DNA of 64,000 nucleotides from Novosphingobium sp. HII-3 (GCF_002916655.1 NZ_PPSM01000014.1:682001-746000), one strand, 5' to 3'. Numbered from the stretch's first letter, positions 46,392-58,255 are shown. The notes: generated by a model not told the origin, from the letters alone. Numbers and translations are program-made.

Positions 46392-48164
46392 TTAGGCGGA
46401 CTGGCGCAGTTGCCCGGTCTTCAGCGACGGCTTCTCGGCCAGGCCACCCTCCTCCATAATCATCTGGCGGAACTCGTCCCTCTTCTCGTGAATGGAGGCG
46501 ATGACCGGTCCCATGGCCACGCCGGTTTCAACCAGCGCGGCTTCGGACAGCTGGAGTGAGCTTTCCAGTGTCTCCGGCACCGCATAGCTCGCCCCTGCGC
46601 GGTAGAGCTGCGCGGCGTGGTCGGCGTCGCGGGCGCGGGCGAGGATCGGCAGGTCCGGAAACTGCATGCGCAATTTGCGCACGATGCGCTGGGCGGTAAC
46701 CGGCTCGTCCATTGTAAGGATGACCGCTGCCGAATCGGCTGCTCCCAGGCGCAGGAGCGCGTCTCCACGTCCAGCGTTCCCGAACGCCACCGAGTAACCG
46801 AGCCGTCTTCCCTGCGCGACAAGATCGGCGTCGCTGTCGATCGCGAGATAGGGGCGGCCGTGACGCGTCAGCATATCGGCCACCAGATGACCCACGCGGC
46901 CAAACCCCACGATCAGCGTGGGCGGCTTTGTCTGGTCTTCGGGCGGCCGGTGAGGCGTTTCGGCGCGGTCGACCCGCTTTGCCATGACCTTGCCGAGCAT
47001 GGCGAGCAGAGGGGTCACCATCAGGCCCAACGCTGTCACGATCTGCCAGAACTGCGCGGTCCCCGGCTGGATCAGCTGCGCAGTCGCGGCCGCCGTGAGC
47101 ACGATCAGCGTGGTCTCCGATGGGCTCGACATGAGAATGCCGGCCTCCATCGCGGTGCCGCGACGGGCCCCCATGACGCGCAGCATGACGCCGGTGACGA
47201 AAGCCTTGAGCAGGATCACGGCCACGGTGGCGATGACGATCGAGGCGAGATTCTCCCACACCACGGCAAGGTCGATGCTCATGCCGATGGTGATGAGGAA
47301 CACGCCGAGAGCAAGGCCCTTGAAGGGCTCGGTAATCTGTTCGACCTCTGAGTGATACTCGGTCTCAGCGATCAGCAGGCCCGCGACAAGGGCGCCGACG
47401 ATCGGCGAAAGTCCGGCTGCGGCCGTTGCCAGAGACGCGACGATCACGACCAGCAGACTCGCGGCTAGGAAAAGCTCAGGGCTCTTGGTCCGGGCCGCCT
47501 GCGCGAACAGCGGCGGCAGGAGATAGCGGCCGAAGAACAGAAGGCCGACGATGACAATCGTGCCCCACAGCAGGGTGTCGAGCAGAGCGTTCACGCCGCC
47601 CCCCGCACTCGGCCCGAGGGCGCCCAGAAGGAAGATGATCGGAACGAGGGCGATGTCCTCCAGCAGGAGCATGGCCAGCGCAGCCTTGCCAACCGATGTC
47701 GTCGCCTCCGTGATCTTGAGGACCAGCGCGGTCGAGGAGAGGGCAAGGGCAAGGCCCAGAGCCAGGGCACCGGAAAAGCTCTGCCCGATCGCCGCAAGGA
47801 TAAAGGTCAGGGACGCAGAAATGACCACGAGTTCAAGCGACCCGAGGCCGAACACCATCCGGCGCATGTCCCACAGGCGCGCGAAGGACAGTTCCAGGCC
47901 GATGGAAAACAGAAGCAGGATGATGCCGAACTCGGCGAAGATTTCCAGACCTTCGGGATCGGTGATGGTGATGTAGTGAAGCCCGGGGTGGTCGAATACC
48001 AGGCGACCGAGGCCGAACGGCCCCACCAGAAGCCCCACCAGGATGAAGCCGATGACCGGCGTGATGCGGAAACGATTGAAAACCGGGATGACGATGCCCG
48101 CTGCACCCAGGATCACCAGGGCGTCGGACATGACGGGAGAATAGAGGTCGTGGCTGCCGGACAT
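46392..48164 (-). CDS. CPA2 monovalent cation:proton antiporter with RCK (TrkA-N) domain
   Basis: A KefB/KefC-like protein of 590 residues: about 12 membrane helices (for example VIPVFNRFRITPVIGFILVG), the RMSSPS-like region MSSPSETTLIVL, and a C-terminal NAD-binding RCK domain (LIVGFGRVGHLVADMLTRHG). It exchanges K+ or Na+ for protons and may respond to nucleotides or glutathione adducts. I use ATG 48164; ATG 48131 is a plausible shorter start. No KefF/KefG partner is adjacent. It is convergent with the Lrp gene, leaving 9 bases. Confidence 0.88.
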   Translation of the reverse strand: MSGSHDLYSPVMSDALVILGAAGIVIPVFNRFRITPVIGFILVGLLVGPFGLGRLVFDHPGLHYITITDPEGLEIFAEFGIILLLFSIGLELSFARLWDMRRMVFGLGSLELVVISASLTFILAAIGQSFSGALALGLALALSSTALVLKITEATTSVGKAALAMLLLEDIALVPIIFLLGALGPSAGGGVNALLDTLLWGTIVIVGLLFFGRYLLPPLFAQAARTKSPELFLAASLLVVIVASLATAAAGLSPIVGALVAGLLIAETEYHSEVEQITEPFKGLALGVFLITIGMSIDLAVVWENLASIVIATVAVILLKAFVTGVMLRVMGARRGTAMEAGILMSSPSETTLIVLTAAATAQLIQPGTAQFWQIVTALGLMVTPLLAMLGKVMAKRVDRAETPHRPPEDQTKPPTLIVGFGRVGHLVADMLTRHGRPYLAIDSDADLVAQGRRLGYSVAFGNAGRGDALLRLGAADSAAVILTMDEPVTAQRIVRKLRMQFPDLPILARARDADHAAQLYRAGASYAVPETLESSLQLSEAALVETGVAMGPVIASIHEKRDEFRQMIMEEGGLAEKPSLKTGQLRQSA

Positions 48165-48368
48165 TCTTGGCAGACTAGGGCAGCGTCGCCTTCTAGGAAA
48201 CGGCAAGTTTCCCGGTTTTTTGATCTGCCCGCCTCGACTGCCGCCTTCCCGCCGAGGGCGAAGCGGGGTCGGAGGGACGAACAGACTCGGGACATTTCCC
48301 TGCTCGCTGTTCCCGGTCTGCGCAACTTCACTTGGCGTTCAGCAAAGCGCTGGCTATAGACCCGTCCC

Positions 48369-49163
48369 ATGACCGCACGCTCGTCGCTCAAGACCGCCTT
48401 TCTCATCGCCGCCGCAGGGGCGATCGTTCTCACTGCCGGATGCGGCGGACGCGCCAAAAGCCGCGACACCGCTTACGTGGCACGTGACGTGGATACGCTT
48501 TACGCGGCTGCGCAGGAGCGCCTCAACACGGGTCGCACGCGACAGGCGGCAGCGCTGTTCGACGAAGTCGAGCGTCAGCATCCCTATTCGCCGTGGGCGC
48601 GCCGCGCCCAGCTGATGAGCGCGTTCAGCTATTACGCCGCACGCGACTACAACAAGGCTATCCAATCCGCGCAGCGCTTCCTGTCGATCCATCCCGGCAA
48701 CAAGGATGCGCCCTACGCATATTATCTCATCGCGATCTGCTACTATGAACAGATCAGCGACGTGACCCGCGATCAGAAGGCGACGGAGCAGGCCAAGCAG
48801 GCGCTCACCGACGTGATGCGTCGCTACCCCGGCACGACGTATGCGCGCGACGCACAGCTCAAGATCGACCTTGTGAACGATCACCTCGCGGGCAAGGAGA
48901 TGACCATTGGTCGTTCCTACGAACGCAGCGGCAAGTGGCTCGCCGCGACGCTGCGCTTCCGCAATGTGGTCGATAATTTCCAGACCACCAGCCATACGCC
49001 CGAGGCGCTGTACCGTCTGGTTGAGGGCTATCTCTCTCTGGGGATCCCGGAAGAGGCGCAGAAGGCCGCTGCAGTTCTGGAAGAGAACTATCCCCGCAGC
49101 TCGTGGTACGCCCGTGCCTACAAGCTGATGGCCAAGCACGCGCCGGAAAACGTCGCGGCGTGA
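48369..49163 (+). CDS. bamD: Outer membrane protein assembly factor BamD
   Basis: A 264-residue lipoprotein with lipobox LTAG-C (C25) and five TPR-like repeats, including FDEVERQHPYSPWARRAQLM and FLSIHPGNKDAPYAYYL. BamD joins BamA in the complex that inserts beta-barrel proteins, including the two TonB receptors and the porin here. In many alphaproteobacteria recN follows directly; here a TonB receptor gene lies between. Confidence 0.95.
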   Translation: MTARSSLKTAFLIAAAGAIVLTAGCGGRAKSRDTAYVARDVDTLYAAAQERLNTGRTRQAAALFDEVERQHPYSPWARRAQLMSAFSYYAARDYNKAIQSAQRFLSIHPGNKDAPYAYYLIAICYYEQISDVTRDQKATEQAKQALTDVMRRYPGTTYARDAQLKIDLVNDHLAGKEMTIGRSYERSGKWLAATLRFRNVVDNFQTTSHTPEALYRLVEGYLSLGIPEEAQKAAAVLEENYPRSSWYARAYKLMAKHAPENVAA

Positions 49164-49169
49164 TCGAGA

Positions 49170-49188
49170 CGCGCGGTTCAGCCGCGCG
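49170..49188 (+). terminator. Hairpin after bamD
   Basis: CGCGCGG (49170-49176) and CCGCGCG (49182-49188) form a perfect 7-bp stem seven bases after the bamD stop, followed by AATCATCC. The lack of a T-tract weakens the call. Confidence 0.4.
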
Positions 49189-49330
49189 AATCATCCTCAA
49201 GAGCGCTTGATCCTCGCGGGTTTACCGCATCACGCCGGGCTTGCCTGAAGCCGCGGTGTGAAAGCGCGTGCCTGCTTCCTGTCACGAACTGGAATGCAGT
49301 TGCGCTTTAGGGCGCGATAGCTGAAATCTA

Positions 49331-49358
49331 TTGTCTACCTCGTGGCTTGAGATATAAG
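49331..49358 (+). promoter_or_regulatory. Candidate promoter of the TonB receptor gene
   Basis: TTGTCT (49331-49336), a 16-base spacer and TATAAG (49353-49358) lie in the 407-base gap between bamD and the receptor. The predicted 5' untranslated region is about 200 bases. I see no other named element in this gap. Confidence 0.45.
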
Positions 49359-49570
49359 GCTCAACAGCGCAGAACGAGGGAGACGGCAACAGGGGGGCGC
49401 ATAGGCGCGCTTCCTGATTTCCCCCTCTCACATCAGTCCGGCCCGGCATTCGACCACGAAGCCGCGGATCCGGACAGCGCGCCATACCTGCCGGCCCGGA
49501 GGGGGCGGCCGAACAGCAGGTGCAAACCGGACAGCCGGATGCATTCAATTCCCTGACAAAGGATTTGAAC

Positions 49571-52063
49571 ATGACTTCGTTTGTCCGCAGCATTCTGCTT
49601 GCCACGACCACTCTTGCGTCCGCGGCTACCGGTATCGCGCCGGCCCGCGCCGACATCATGGAACCAACTGCCACGGCGGCCGCTGCCACCGTCGCTGCCG
49701 AAGCACCGAAGGAAAGCCCCAGCTCCGTAGGGACCGGGGCCAGCGACCGAAGCGGCGAAATCTTCGTCACTGCCCGACGCCGGCAGGAATCGAGCCAGGA
49801 CGTTCCCGTCGCCATCTCAGTCGTTGGCGGCGAACACATCGACGCCACGGGATCGTTCAACGTCGGCCGCCTGCAGCAGCTGACGCCCACGCTCCAGTTC
49901 TACTCCTCGAATCCGCGCAACACGGCGGTCAACATCCGCGGACTGGGCGTGCCTTTCGGGTTGACCAACGATGGCATCGAGCAGGGCGTCGGCATCTATG
50001 TGGACGATGTCTACAACTCGCGCGTGGCTTCCGCGACTTTCGACTTCCTTGACGTCGCGCAGGTCGAGGTGCTGCGCGGTCCGCAAGGTACACTTTACGG
50101 CAAGAACACCACGGCAGGCGCCATCAACATCACAACGAACCAGCCTGCCTTCGATTTCGAAGGAAGGGTGGAAGTTTCGCTCGGCAACTACAACTTCAAG
50201 CAGGCCAAGGCGGCGATCTCCGGCCCCTTGAGTGAAACCGTGGCGGCGCGCCTCGCGATCTCCACCACGGACCGGCGTGGCACCATCTACAATGTCACCA
50301 CCAGCCAGTGGATCCAGAGCCAGGACAATCTGGGACTTCGCGGACAGCTGCTGTGGACGCCGACCGAGACGCTGGACATTACGCTTGCCGGCGATTTCAG
50401 CGCGCAGGACGCCAACTGCTGCGGATCGGTCTACGTCCGGACGGGGGCAACCCAGCGCGCGCTCAACCGACAGTTCGAGGCTCTAGCGGCGGCGCAGGGT
50501 TACGCGCCCGTTAGCCGCGACCCCTTCGATCGCAGGACCGATCTCGACACGCCGCTGCAGGCCGAGAACAAGATCGGCGGCGCCTCTTTGCGTGTGAAGT
50601 GGGAGGTGGGGCCCGGTACGCTGTCGTCCATCACGGCATGGCGGTTCTGGGACTGGGACCCGTCGAACGACCGTGACTTCACGGGCCTGCCGATCGTCAG
50701 CAAGTCGCAGAACCCCTCGCAGCAGGACCAGTACACACAGGAGCTGCGGTACAACTACAGCAGCGACGCGATCGACTTCGTCGTGGGCGCCTTCGGGTTC
50801 TACCAGCGCATCGACACGCAAGGCACCGAGGAACATGGCGCCGCGTCGAGCCGCTGGAGCATAGCCCCGTCGAACCCGCTGTCGAACGATCCGGCGACGC
50901 TGAACGGGCTGGTTGCCTACAACACCCAGTACCTCAAGAACACCAGCGCCGCGCTCTACGGGCAGCTGAGCTGGCACGTGACGCCGGAACTCACCCTGCA
51001 GCCGGGCGTCCGCCTGAACTACGACAAGAAGGAAGGTTTCTATCAGCGGCGGGTGTTCGACGCCGCCGGCAACGAAGTGCTGGCGACCCGCACCCCCACC
51101 GCGTTGCAGGCGGCGCAGCTGGCGATCTTCACGCCGCAGGAAATCTCCCCAAGCTTCAGCGACTGGAACTTCAGCTACGACTTTACCGCCAGCTACAAGG
51201 TCGCGCCGGACGTGCTGGTCTATGCCACCTACGCAAAGTCCTTCAAGTCGGGCGGCATCAATCAGAACGGCGTGCCGCTTGCACAGGACAACGTGACGCC
51301 TCTCTACGATGTGGCGACCGTAAAGCCCGAATCGGTCCACCACTACGAGGCAGGGCTCAAGACGCAGTTCTGGGATCGGAAGGCGACCTTCAATCTCTCG
51401 ATCTTCCGGACGGACATCAAGAACTACCAGGCGAACGTGAACAACGGCCAGTTCGGCGTCCTTCGCGGCTATCTCGCCAATGCCGGTGCGGTGCGATCGC
51501 AGGGCGTTGAGGTGGATTTCTCGATCCGTCCCAGCGAGCGGTTCAACGCCTATGCCAACGGTGCCTACACGGACGCCACGTACCGCAAGTTCGTAGATGC
51601 GCCGTGCCCGCCTGAGCTTTCCGGCGGTACGACCGCGCAAGCGGGCCAGGTTCCGGCGGCTCCGGGCACGCCCGGCCTCAGCCCCGCGAACTGCGACATC
51701 TCCGGAGAGCGTCTCCCCGGCATCTCGGAGTGGTCGTTTTCGTTCGGCGCGGAGGCGAACAGGCCGGTGTCGCTTCTGGGTCGCGAGGGCGAGGTCTACT
51801 TCGGCTATGATGGCAGTGTCCGCACGAACTTCTCGTCCAATCCCAGCCCCTCGGCCTATACCTGGATCGACGGCTACAGCCTGCACAACTTCCGGGCGGG
51901 TTTCCGGACCGAGGGCGGCTTCGATGTCTACGCCTGGGTGCGCAACGCCTTCGACGAGGACTACTTCGAGCAGCTCTTCGTCGGACCGGGCAACACCGGC
52001 CTCATCGCCGGTCTTCCGGGCGATCCCCGGACCTGGGGCTTCACGATCAAGTCGAACTTCTGA
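49571..52063 (+). CDS. TonB-dependent receptor
   Basis: The 830-residue outer membrane receptor begins with a signal peptide (ends near PARA), then GEIFVTARRRQESSQDVPVAIS leading into the plug domain (shown in part), VEVLRGPQGTLYGKNTTAGAINI-type plug motifs, and a beta barrel ending in IKSNF. The sequence pattern is that of the large sphingomonad receptor group thought to import sugars, aromatics or other organic ligands rather than of siderophore receptors. ATG 49571 follows AAAGGA. It stands alone between bamD and recN with its own long upstream region, suggesting insertion into a conserved pair. Confidence 0.9.
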   Translation: MTSFVRSILLATTTLASAATGIAPARADIMEPTATAAAATVAAEAPKESPSSVGTGASDRSGEIFVTARRRQESSQDVPVAISVVGGEHIDATGSFNVGRLQQLTPTLQFYSSNPRNTAVNIRGLGVPFGLTNDGIEQGVGIYVDDVYNSRVASATFDFLDVAQVEVLRGPQGTLYGKNTTAGAINITTNQPAFDFEGRVEVSLGNYNFKQAKAAISGPLSETVAARLAISTTDRRGTIYNVTTSQWIQSQDNLGLRGQLLWTPTETLDITLAGDFSAQDANCCGSVYVRTGATQRALNRQFEALAAAQGYAPVSRDPFDRRTDLDTPLQAENKIGGASLRVKWEVGPGTLSSITAWRFWDWDPSNDRDFTGLPIVSKSQNPSQQDQYTQELRYNYSSDAIDFVVGAFGFYQRIDTQGTEEHGAASSRWSIAPSNPLSNDPATLNGLVAYNTQYLKNTSAALYGQLSWHVTPELTLQPGVRLNYDKKEGFYQRRVFDAAGNEVLATRTPTALQAAQLAIFTPQEISPSFSDWNFSYDFTASYKVAPDVLVYATYAKSFKSGGINQNGVPLAQDNVTPLYDVATVKPESVHHYEAGLKTQFWDRKATFNLSIFRTDIKNYQANVNNGQFGVLRGYLANAGAVRSQGVEVDFSIRPSERFNAYANGAYTDATYRKFVDAPCPPELSGGTTAQAGQVPAAPGTPGLSPANCDISGERLPGISEWSFSFGAEANRPVSLLGREGEVYFGYDGSVRTNFSSNPSPSAYTWIDGYSLHNFRAGFRTEGGFDVYAWVRNAFDEDYFEQLFVGPGNTGLIAGLPGDPRTWGFTIKSNF

Positions 52064-52186
52064 AGATCGCCGAAGGCACGGGTGGAGCTTCGACTCCGCC
52101 CGTCGCGTCACTTTCCACGACTGCACACACAAGGTCGCGAAGCGGGGTGACGAGGCTTTCGCCATCCGCTAGAACGCTTGGCGAAC

Positions 52187-53851
52187 ATGCTCAGTCGGCT
52201 TTCCATCCGTAACATCGTCCTGATCGAGGCTCTCGATCTTGATTTCGCCCGAGGGCTCGGCGTGCTGACCGGCGAAACGGGTGCGGGTAAATCGATTCTC
52301 CTCGATGCCCTGGGACTCGTGCTGGGAAACCGAGCCGACAGCGGCCTCGTGCGCGGGGGAGAGGACCGTGCGAGCGTGACGGCCAGCTTCGACGTTTCCG
52401 CGCTGCCTGCATCGGTCCTGACCGTGATCGACGAGGCGGGGCTGGAGCTTGAACCCGGTGAACCGCTCATCCTCAAACGGCAGCTTCGTGCCGATGGCGG
52501 GTCGAAGGCCTTCCTCAACGATCAGAGCGTAAGTGTCGCTTTGCTTCGCGAAATCGCTCCCGCGCTGGTGGAGATCCATGGGCAGCACGATGATCGCGGG
52601 CTCGTCAACGCCCGCGGGCACCGCGCCTTGCTGGATCGGTTCGCCGGTGGTGAAGTGGTCGAGGTCGAGGCGGCGTGGAAGGCGTGGCGCGCGGCGCAGG
52701 ACGTGCTCGATCTCGCCCGGGATCGTGTGTTGCGGGCCGCCGAGGATCAGGACCTGCTGCTGGCGCATCTGGCCGAACTCACCCAGCTTGCCCCCGAAGC
52801 GGGGGAGGAGGAGTTGCTCGCGAACGCACGGGCGGACATGCAGAAGGGGGAGAAGCTGGCGGATGACCTGGCCGCGCTGCAGCACCTCTGGAGTGGGTCC
52901 GATTCGGCGCTCGCGAACTTGCGCGGTGCGGCGCGTCGGCTGGACCGCATCGCAGGTGAGCATGAGCTTCTGGGAGAAGCGCTCGCGGCGCTGGACCGCG
53001 CGGTGATCGAAGCCGGAGAGGCTGAGGACAAGCTGGAACGCGCGGCAGAAGCGCTCGCCTTCGATCCGGCCGAACTGGACCGGATCGAGACGCGCTTGTT
53101 CGACCTGCGCGCCGCCGCCCGCAAGCACGGCTGCCAGGTGGACGATCTTCCGGTGAAGATGGCCGAGATGCGGGCAGCTCTCGACGATATCGAGGGCGGG
53201 AACGAGCATATCGTCGAGCTGGAGAAGGCCGCGCAGAAGGCGGGTCTGGCCTATAGGGAAAAGGCGGGCGCGCTGCATGACGTGCGCCGCGCAGCGGCGC
53301 GTCGGCTCGACGCCGCGGTAGCGGCCGAACTGGCGCCCTTGAAGCTCGACGCGGCCCGTTTCCGGACCTCGGTCGTGCGGCTGCCGGAGGAGCGTTGGAG
53401 TGCCTCGGGAATGGATGCGGTAGAGTTTCTCATCAGCACCAACCCGGGCTCGGACTTCGCGCCTCTGGGCAAGATCGCCAGTGGCGGAGAGCTTTCGCGC
53501 TTCATTCTCGCGTTGAAGGTGGCGCTCGCGGAAGAGGGCGGCGCCGCGACTGTAATCTTCGACGAAATCGACCGCGGCGTCGGCGGCGCCGTGGCCGACG
53601 CCATTGGCGAGCGGCTGGCCCGCCTGGCGGCGAACGGGCAGCTTCTGGCCGTGACTCACTCTCCGCAGGTCGCGGCACGGGGAGATCGCCATTACATGAT
53701 CGCGAAATCGAGCCAGGGAACGGTCACGCGCACCTCCGTCACCCCGTTGAGCGCCGCCGAGCGGAAGGAAGAAATCGCCCGCATGCTCTCCGGGGCCGAA
53801 GTGACCGACGAAGCGCGTGCACAGGCCGACCGACTCCTCGTCCGGGCCTGA
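52187..53851 (+). CDS. recN: DNA repair protein RecN
   Basis: A 554-residue SMC-like ATPase: LSRLSIRNIVLIEALDLDF at the N-terminus with Walker A GETGAGKS, a long coiled-coil middle, and the C-terminal signature KIASGGELSRFILALKVAL with Walker B TVIFDEIDRGVGG (quoted in parts). It acts early in double-strand break repair. ATG 52187 is preferred over an in-frame TTG at 52178. The 2OG-oxygenase-like gene follows 16 bases later. Confidence 0.96.
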   Translation: MLSRLSIRNIVLIEALDLDFARGLGVLTGETGAGKSILLDALGLVLGNRADSGLVRGGEDRASVTASFDVSALPASVLTVIDEAGLELEPGEPLILKRQLRADGGSKAFLNDQSVSVALLREIAPALVEIHGQHDDRGLVNARGHRALLDRFAGGEVVEVEAAWKAWRAAQDVLDLARDRVLRAAEDQDLLLAHLAELTQLAPEAGEEELLANARADMQKGEKLADDLAALQHLWSGSDSALANLRGAARRLDRIAGEHELLGEALAALDRAVIEAGEAEDKLERAAEALAFDPAELDRIETRLFDLRAAARKHGCQVDDLPVKMAEMRAALDDIEGGNEHIVELEKAAQKAGLAYREKAGALHDVRRAAARRLDAAVAAELAPLKLDAARFRTSVVRLPEERWSASGMDAVEFLISTNPGSDFAPLGKIASGGELSRFILALKVALAEEGGAATVIFDEIDRGVGGAVADAIGERLARLAANGQLLAVTHSPQVAARGDRHYMIAKSSQGTVTRTSVTPLSAAERKEEIARMLSGAEVTDEARAQADRLLVRA

Positions 53852-53867
53852 AACGAAGGAATACCTT

Positions 53868-54518
53868 GTGACGGATGACGTAACAGCCGCTTACCGGCGC
53901 GATGGCTATGCGCCGCTTCCCGCTTTCCTGCCCAGGGAGGTGGCCAACGGCTTCATGGCCCGGATGCAGGCGGACCTTCGCCAGCAAGGTGTCAGCCTGG
54001 AACAGCTTCGCCGGGAAGGACCGCTGCTGAGGCAGGCCGCCAGTGAGATCTACGGGTTTCACTATGCGCCGCTGGCCACGTTTCACTGGGGTATGACGCC
54101 CGCCATAGAACGGCTGGTGGGCGAGCCGATCCTGCCCACGTACGCCTATTTCCGGCTCTATCGGGGCGGAGACATCTGCCGCGTGCACGGGGATCGCTAT
54201 GCCTGCGAGCATTCGCTCTCGTTGACGCTGGCCTACTTGCATGACCGGCCCTGGGCCCTCGAAGTTGCATCGCAGCGGGTCGAGAGGCCTTACGAACGCG
54301 CGGACGCCGGTTTCGGTGCGGAGGAGGCGACGGGCTCGGTCGCCATGAACGCGGGCGACGCCGTGCTGTACCAGGGTGTCCATCATCACCACGGTCGCAC
54401 GACTCCCAATCCGAACGACTGGTCTGCTCACGTGTTTCTACATTGGGTCGGGCGCGAAGGGCCTTATGCCGGCGAAGCCTTCGACAAGCAGATGCCGCCG
54501 CAACGCGTCATCATCTAA
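53868..54518 (+). CDS. 2OG-Fe(II) oxygenase-like protein
   Basis: From GTG 53868, with GGA 7 bases upstream, the protein has 216 residues. VHGDRY supplies an iron-binding H107-x-D109, and YQGVHHHHGR supplies the distal histidine (172-175) and an arginine (R177) that could hold 2-oxoglutarate. MNAGDAVLYQG is the usual preceding strand. The substrate is unknown. It lies between recN and ligA on the same strand, which hints at co-transcription but is not proof of a DNA-repair role. Confidence 0.7.
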   Translation: MTDDVTAAYRRDGYAPLPAFLPREVANGFMARMQADLRQQGVSLEQLRREGPLLRQAASEIYGFHYAPLATFHWGMTPAIERLVGEPILPTYAYFRLYRGGDICRVHGDRYACEHSLSLTLAYLHDRPWALEVASQRVERPYERADAGFGAEEATGSVAMNAGDAVLYQGVHHHHGRTTPNPNDWSAHVFLHWVGREGPYAGEAFDKQMPPQRVII

Positions 54519-54538
54519 GCGGGGCGCCCCGCCCGTAG

Positions 54539-56755
<2,217 letters not shown>

Positions 56756-56793
56756 AGGCGGCATAGCCGACACGGCGGAGCCAGCCAGCACGG

Positions 56794-56820
56794 CGCCACG
56801 GGCAGGGGGCGCCCGTGGCG
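56794..56820. terminator. Hairpin between convergent ligA and sciP
   Basis: CGCCACGGGC (56794-56803) and GCCCGTGGCG (56811-56820) form a perfect 10-bp stem around a 7-base loop, 8 bases before the sciP stop. No T-tract. Likely a bidirectional transcription end. Confidence 0.55.
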
Positions 56821-56827
56821 TGAAGCC

Positions 56828-57130
56828 TTAGCTGAAACGACCGCGCCGCTCATGAACCTGGCGGTAATGCTGCACCCGCGTGGCGCGCAGGCCCGCCATA
56901 CCCTCCCTCTCGACAGAGCGCTGCCAGGAGGCGAACTCTTCCAGCGTCAGGCCATAGCGCTCGCACGCCTCGGCGATCGAAAGCAGGCCGCCGTTCACCG
57001 CTGCAACGACCTCTGCCTTGCGCCGCACCACCCAGCGCGAGGTGTTGGGAGGCGGCAGGTTCTCGTCGCTTAGCGGCTCCCCGAGCGGCCCGATCACCAC
57101 GGACGGGCGCTCGGTCTTGATATCTTCCAT
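56828..57130 (-). CDS. sciP: CtrA inhibitor SciP (DUF1153)
   Basis: A 100-residue helix-turn-helix protein with the family core RPSVVIGPLGEPLSDENLPP, RWVVRRKAEVVAAVNGGLLS and YGLTLEEFASWQ. In Caulobacter SciP binds CtrA at promoters and stops activation during G1. ATG 57130 gives the standard length. A CtrA-type promoter lies about 65-100 bases upstream, matching the known feedback in which CtrA drives its own inhibitor. It is downstream of prmA but has an independent 222-base promoter region. Confidence 0.93.
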   Translation of the reverse strand: MEDIKTERPSVVIGPLGEPLSDENLPPPNTSRWVVRRKAEVVAAVNGGLLSIAEACERYGLTLEEFASWQRSVEREGMAGLRATRVQHYRQVHERRGRFS

Positions 57131-57192
57131 GGCTGGTGCCTTTCGAGTGGTGGCGGCCAACCCCCTGTCGGCGACCAACATCGCCGCAATTA

Positions 57193-57232
57193 TTTAAACG
57201 CGAAACACCGAATTTGGTTAATGTCCGTTTAC
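57193..57232 (-). promoter_or_regulatory. CtrA-box promoter of sciP
   Basis: On the minus strand GTAA-ACGGACA-TTAA (57232-57218) fits the CtrA consensus TTAA-N7-TTAA with one mismatch. The second half, TTAACC, also serves as a -35 and is followed after exactly 17 bases by TTTAAA (57198-57193). This is the layout of CtrA-activated promoters. A GANTC methylation site lies further upstream at 57296. Confidence 0.6.
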
Positions 57233-57352
57233 GTTCAAACCCGTGCCGTCCCGTCTTTGGCAGGGTGGCCGCCAGATCGATCGAGGTCATCCTTTCGATT
57301 CAGGACCGCCTCTCCGGGAGCCCTCGGCTCGGGTGCTCCGATGCGGATGAAA

Positions 57353-58255
57353 TCAAGCGGGTCGCTTGCGCAGCCACAAGATGGACCAGTCCCCGTTGAC
57401 CATCCGCGCGGCGAGGCGCAGCCCCGCCTTACGGCAGGCTGCACGCACGGCCGCCTCCTGCGTCTCCAGCAAGCCTGCCAGCAGCAGGTGCCCGCCGGGC
57501 ACAAGGGCCTTGCCGAAGTCGGGAGCAAGCGAAACGAGCGGCCCCGCGAGGATATTGGCGAGGATGAGGTCGTAAGGCCCTCGTGCTTCAAGGACGGGAT
57601 GGGCCATTCCGTTCGCGACCGTCATCACCAGTTCGCCCGGACGCGCGCCTATCGCCACGCCGTTGGCGGCTGCGTTATCCTCCACCACACCCACGCAGAC
57701 AGCGTCGATATCGCTGGCCGTCGCGAGGGCGCGGGGCCACAAGGCAAGCGCCGCGAAGGCGAGCAGGCCGGTTCCGGTTCCGATATCGGCGCAGTTGCGA
57801 ATCACGAGCCCCTGCGCCTTCATGTGCGTGAGCATGGCAAGGCAGCCGGCGGTGGTGGCATGATGCCCGGTGCCGAACGCCTGACTGGCCGGGATCACGA
57901 AGTCGACGACGGCGGGATCTTCAGACGCGGGATGGTCAGGCGTGTGGACATGGAAACGCCCGGCGCGGATGGGCTCCAGCCCTTCCTGGCTGGCGACGAG
58001 CCAGTCCGTGTCCGGCAGTTCCTCGATGAGGAGATCAGGCCTCTCTTCCGCGAACAGCGCCAGGATGGCCTGCTTATCCCTGCTGGTGGGCTTTCGATCG
58101 AGCCAGGCTTCGAGTTGCCAGTCGTCCGGTTGGTCCTCCGCAACCTCGCGTCCGGACAGGACGATCTCCGGATCCCAGTCCCAAGCGTCTTCATGAGCGA
58201 CAAGCGCGCCCTCGATAGTGGGACGGGGGGCGAATGCGGTAACTTTCCAGCTCAC
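57353..58255 (-). CDS. prmA: Ribosomal protein L11 methyltransferase
   Basis: A 300-residue enzyme that trimethylates ribosomal protein L11. The SAM motif ADIGTGTGLLAFAAL, the preceding SQAFGTGHHATT and the NPPY-like LANILAGPL are diagnostic. Its ATG overlaps the TGA of the upstream metallo-beta-lactamase gene (ATGA), so the two are translated from one message. Confidence 0.93.
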   Translation of the reverse strand: MSWKVTAFAPRPTIEGALVAHEDAWDWDPEIVLSGREVAEDQPDDWQLEAWLDRKPTSRDKQAILALFAEERPDLLIEELPDTDWLVASQEGLEPIRAGRFHVHTPDHPASEDPAVVDFVIPASQAFGTGHHATTAGCLAMLTHMKAQGLVIRNCADIGTGTGLLAFAALALWPRALATASDIDAVCVGVVEDNAAANGVAIGARPGELVMTVANGMAHPVLEARGPYDLILANILAGPLVSLAPDFGKALVPGGHLLLAGLLETQEAAVRAACRKAGLRLAARMVNGDWSILWLRKRPA

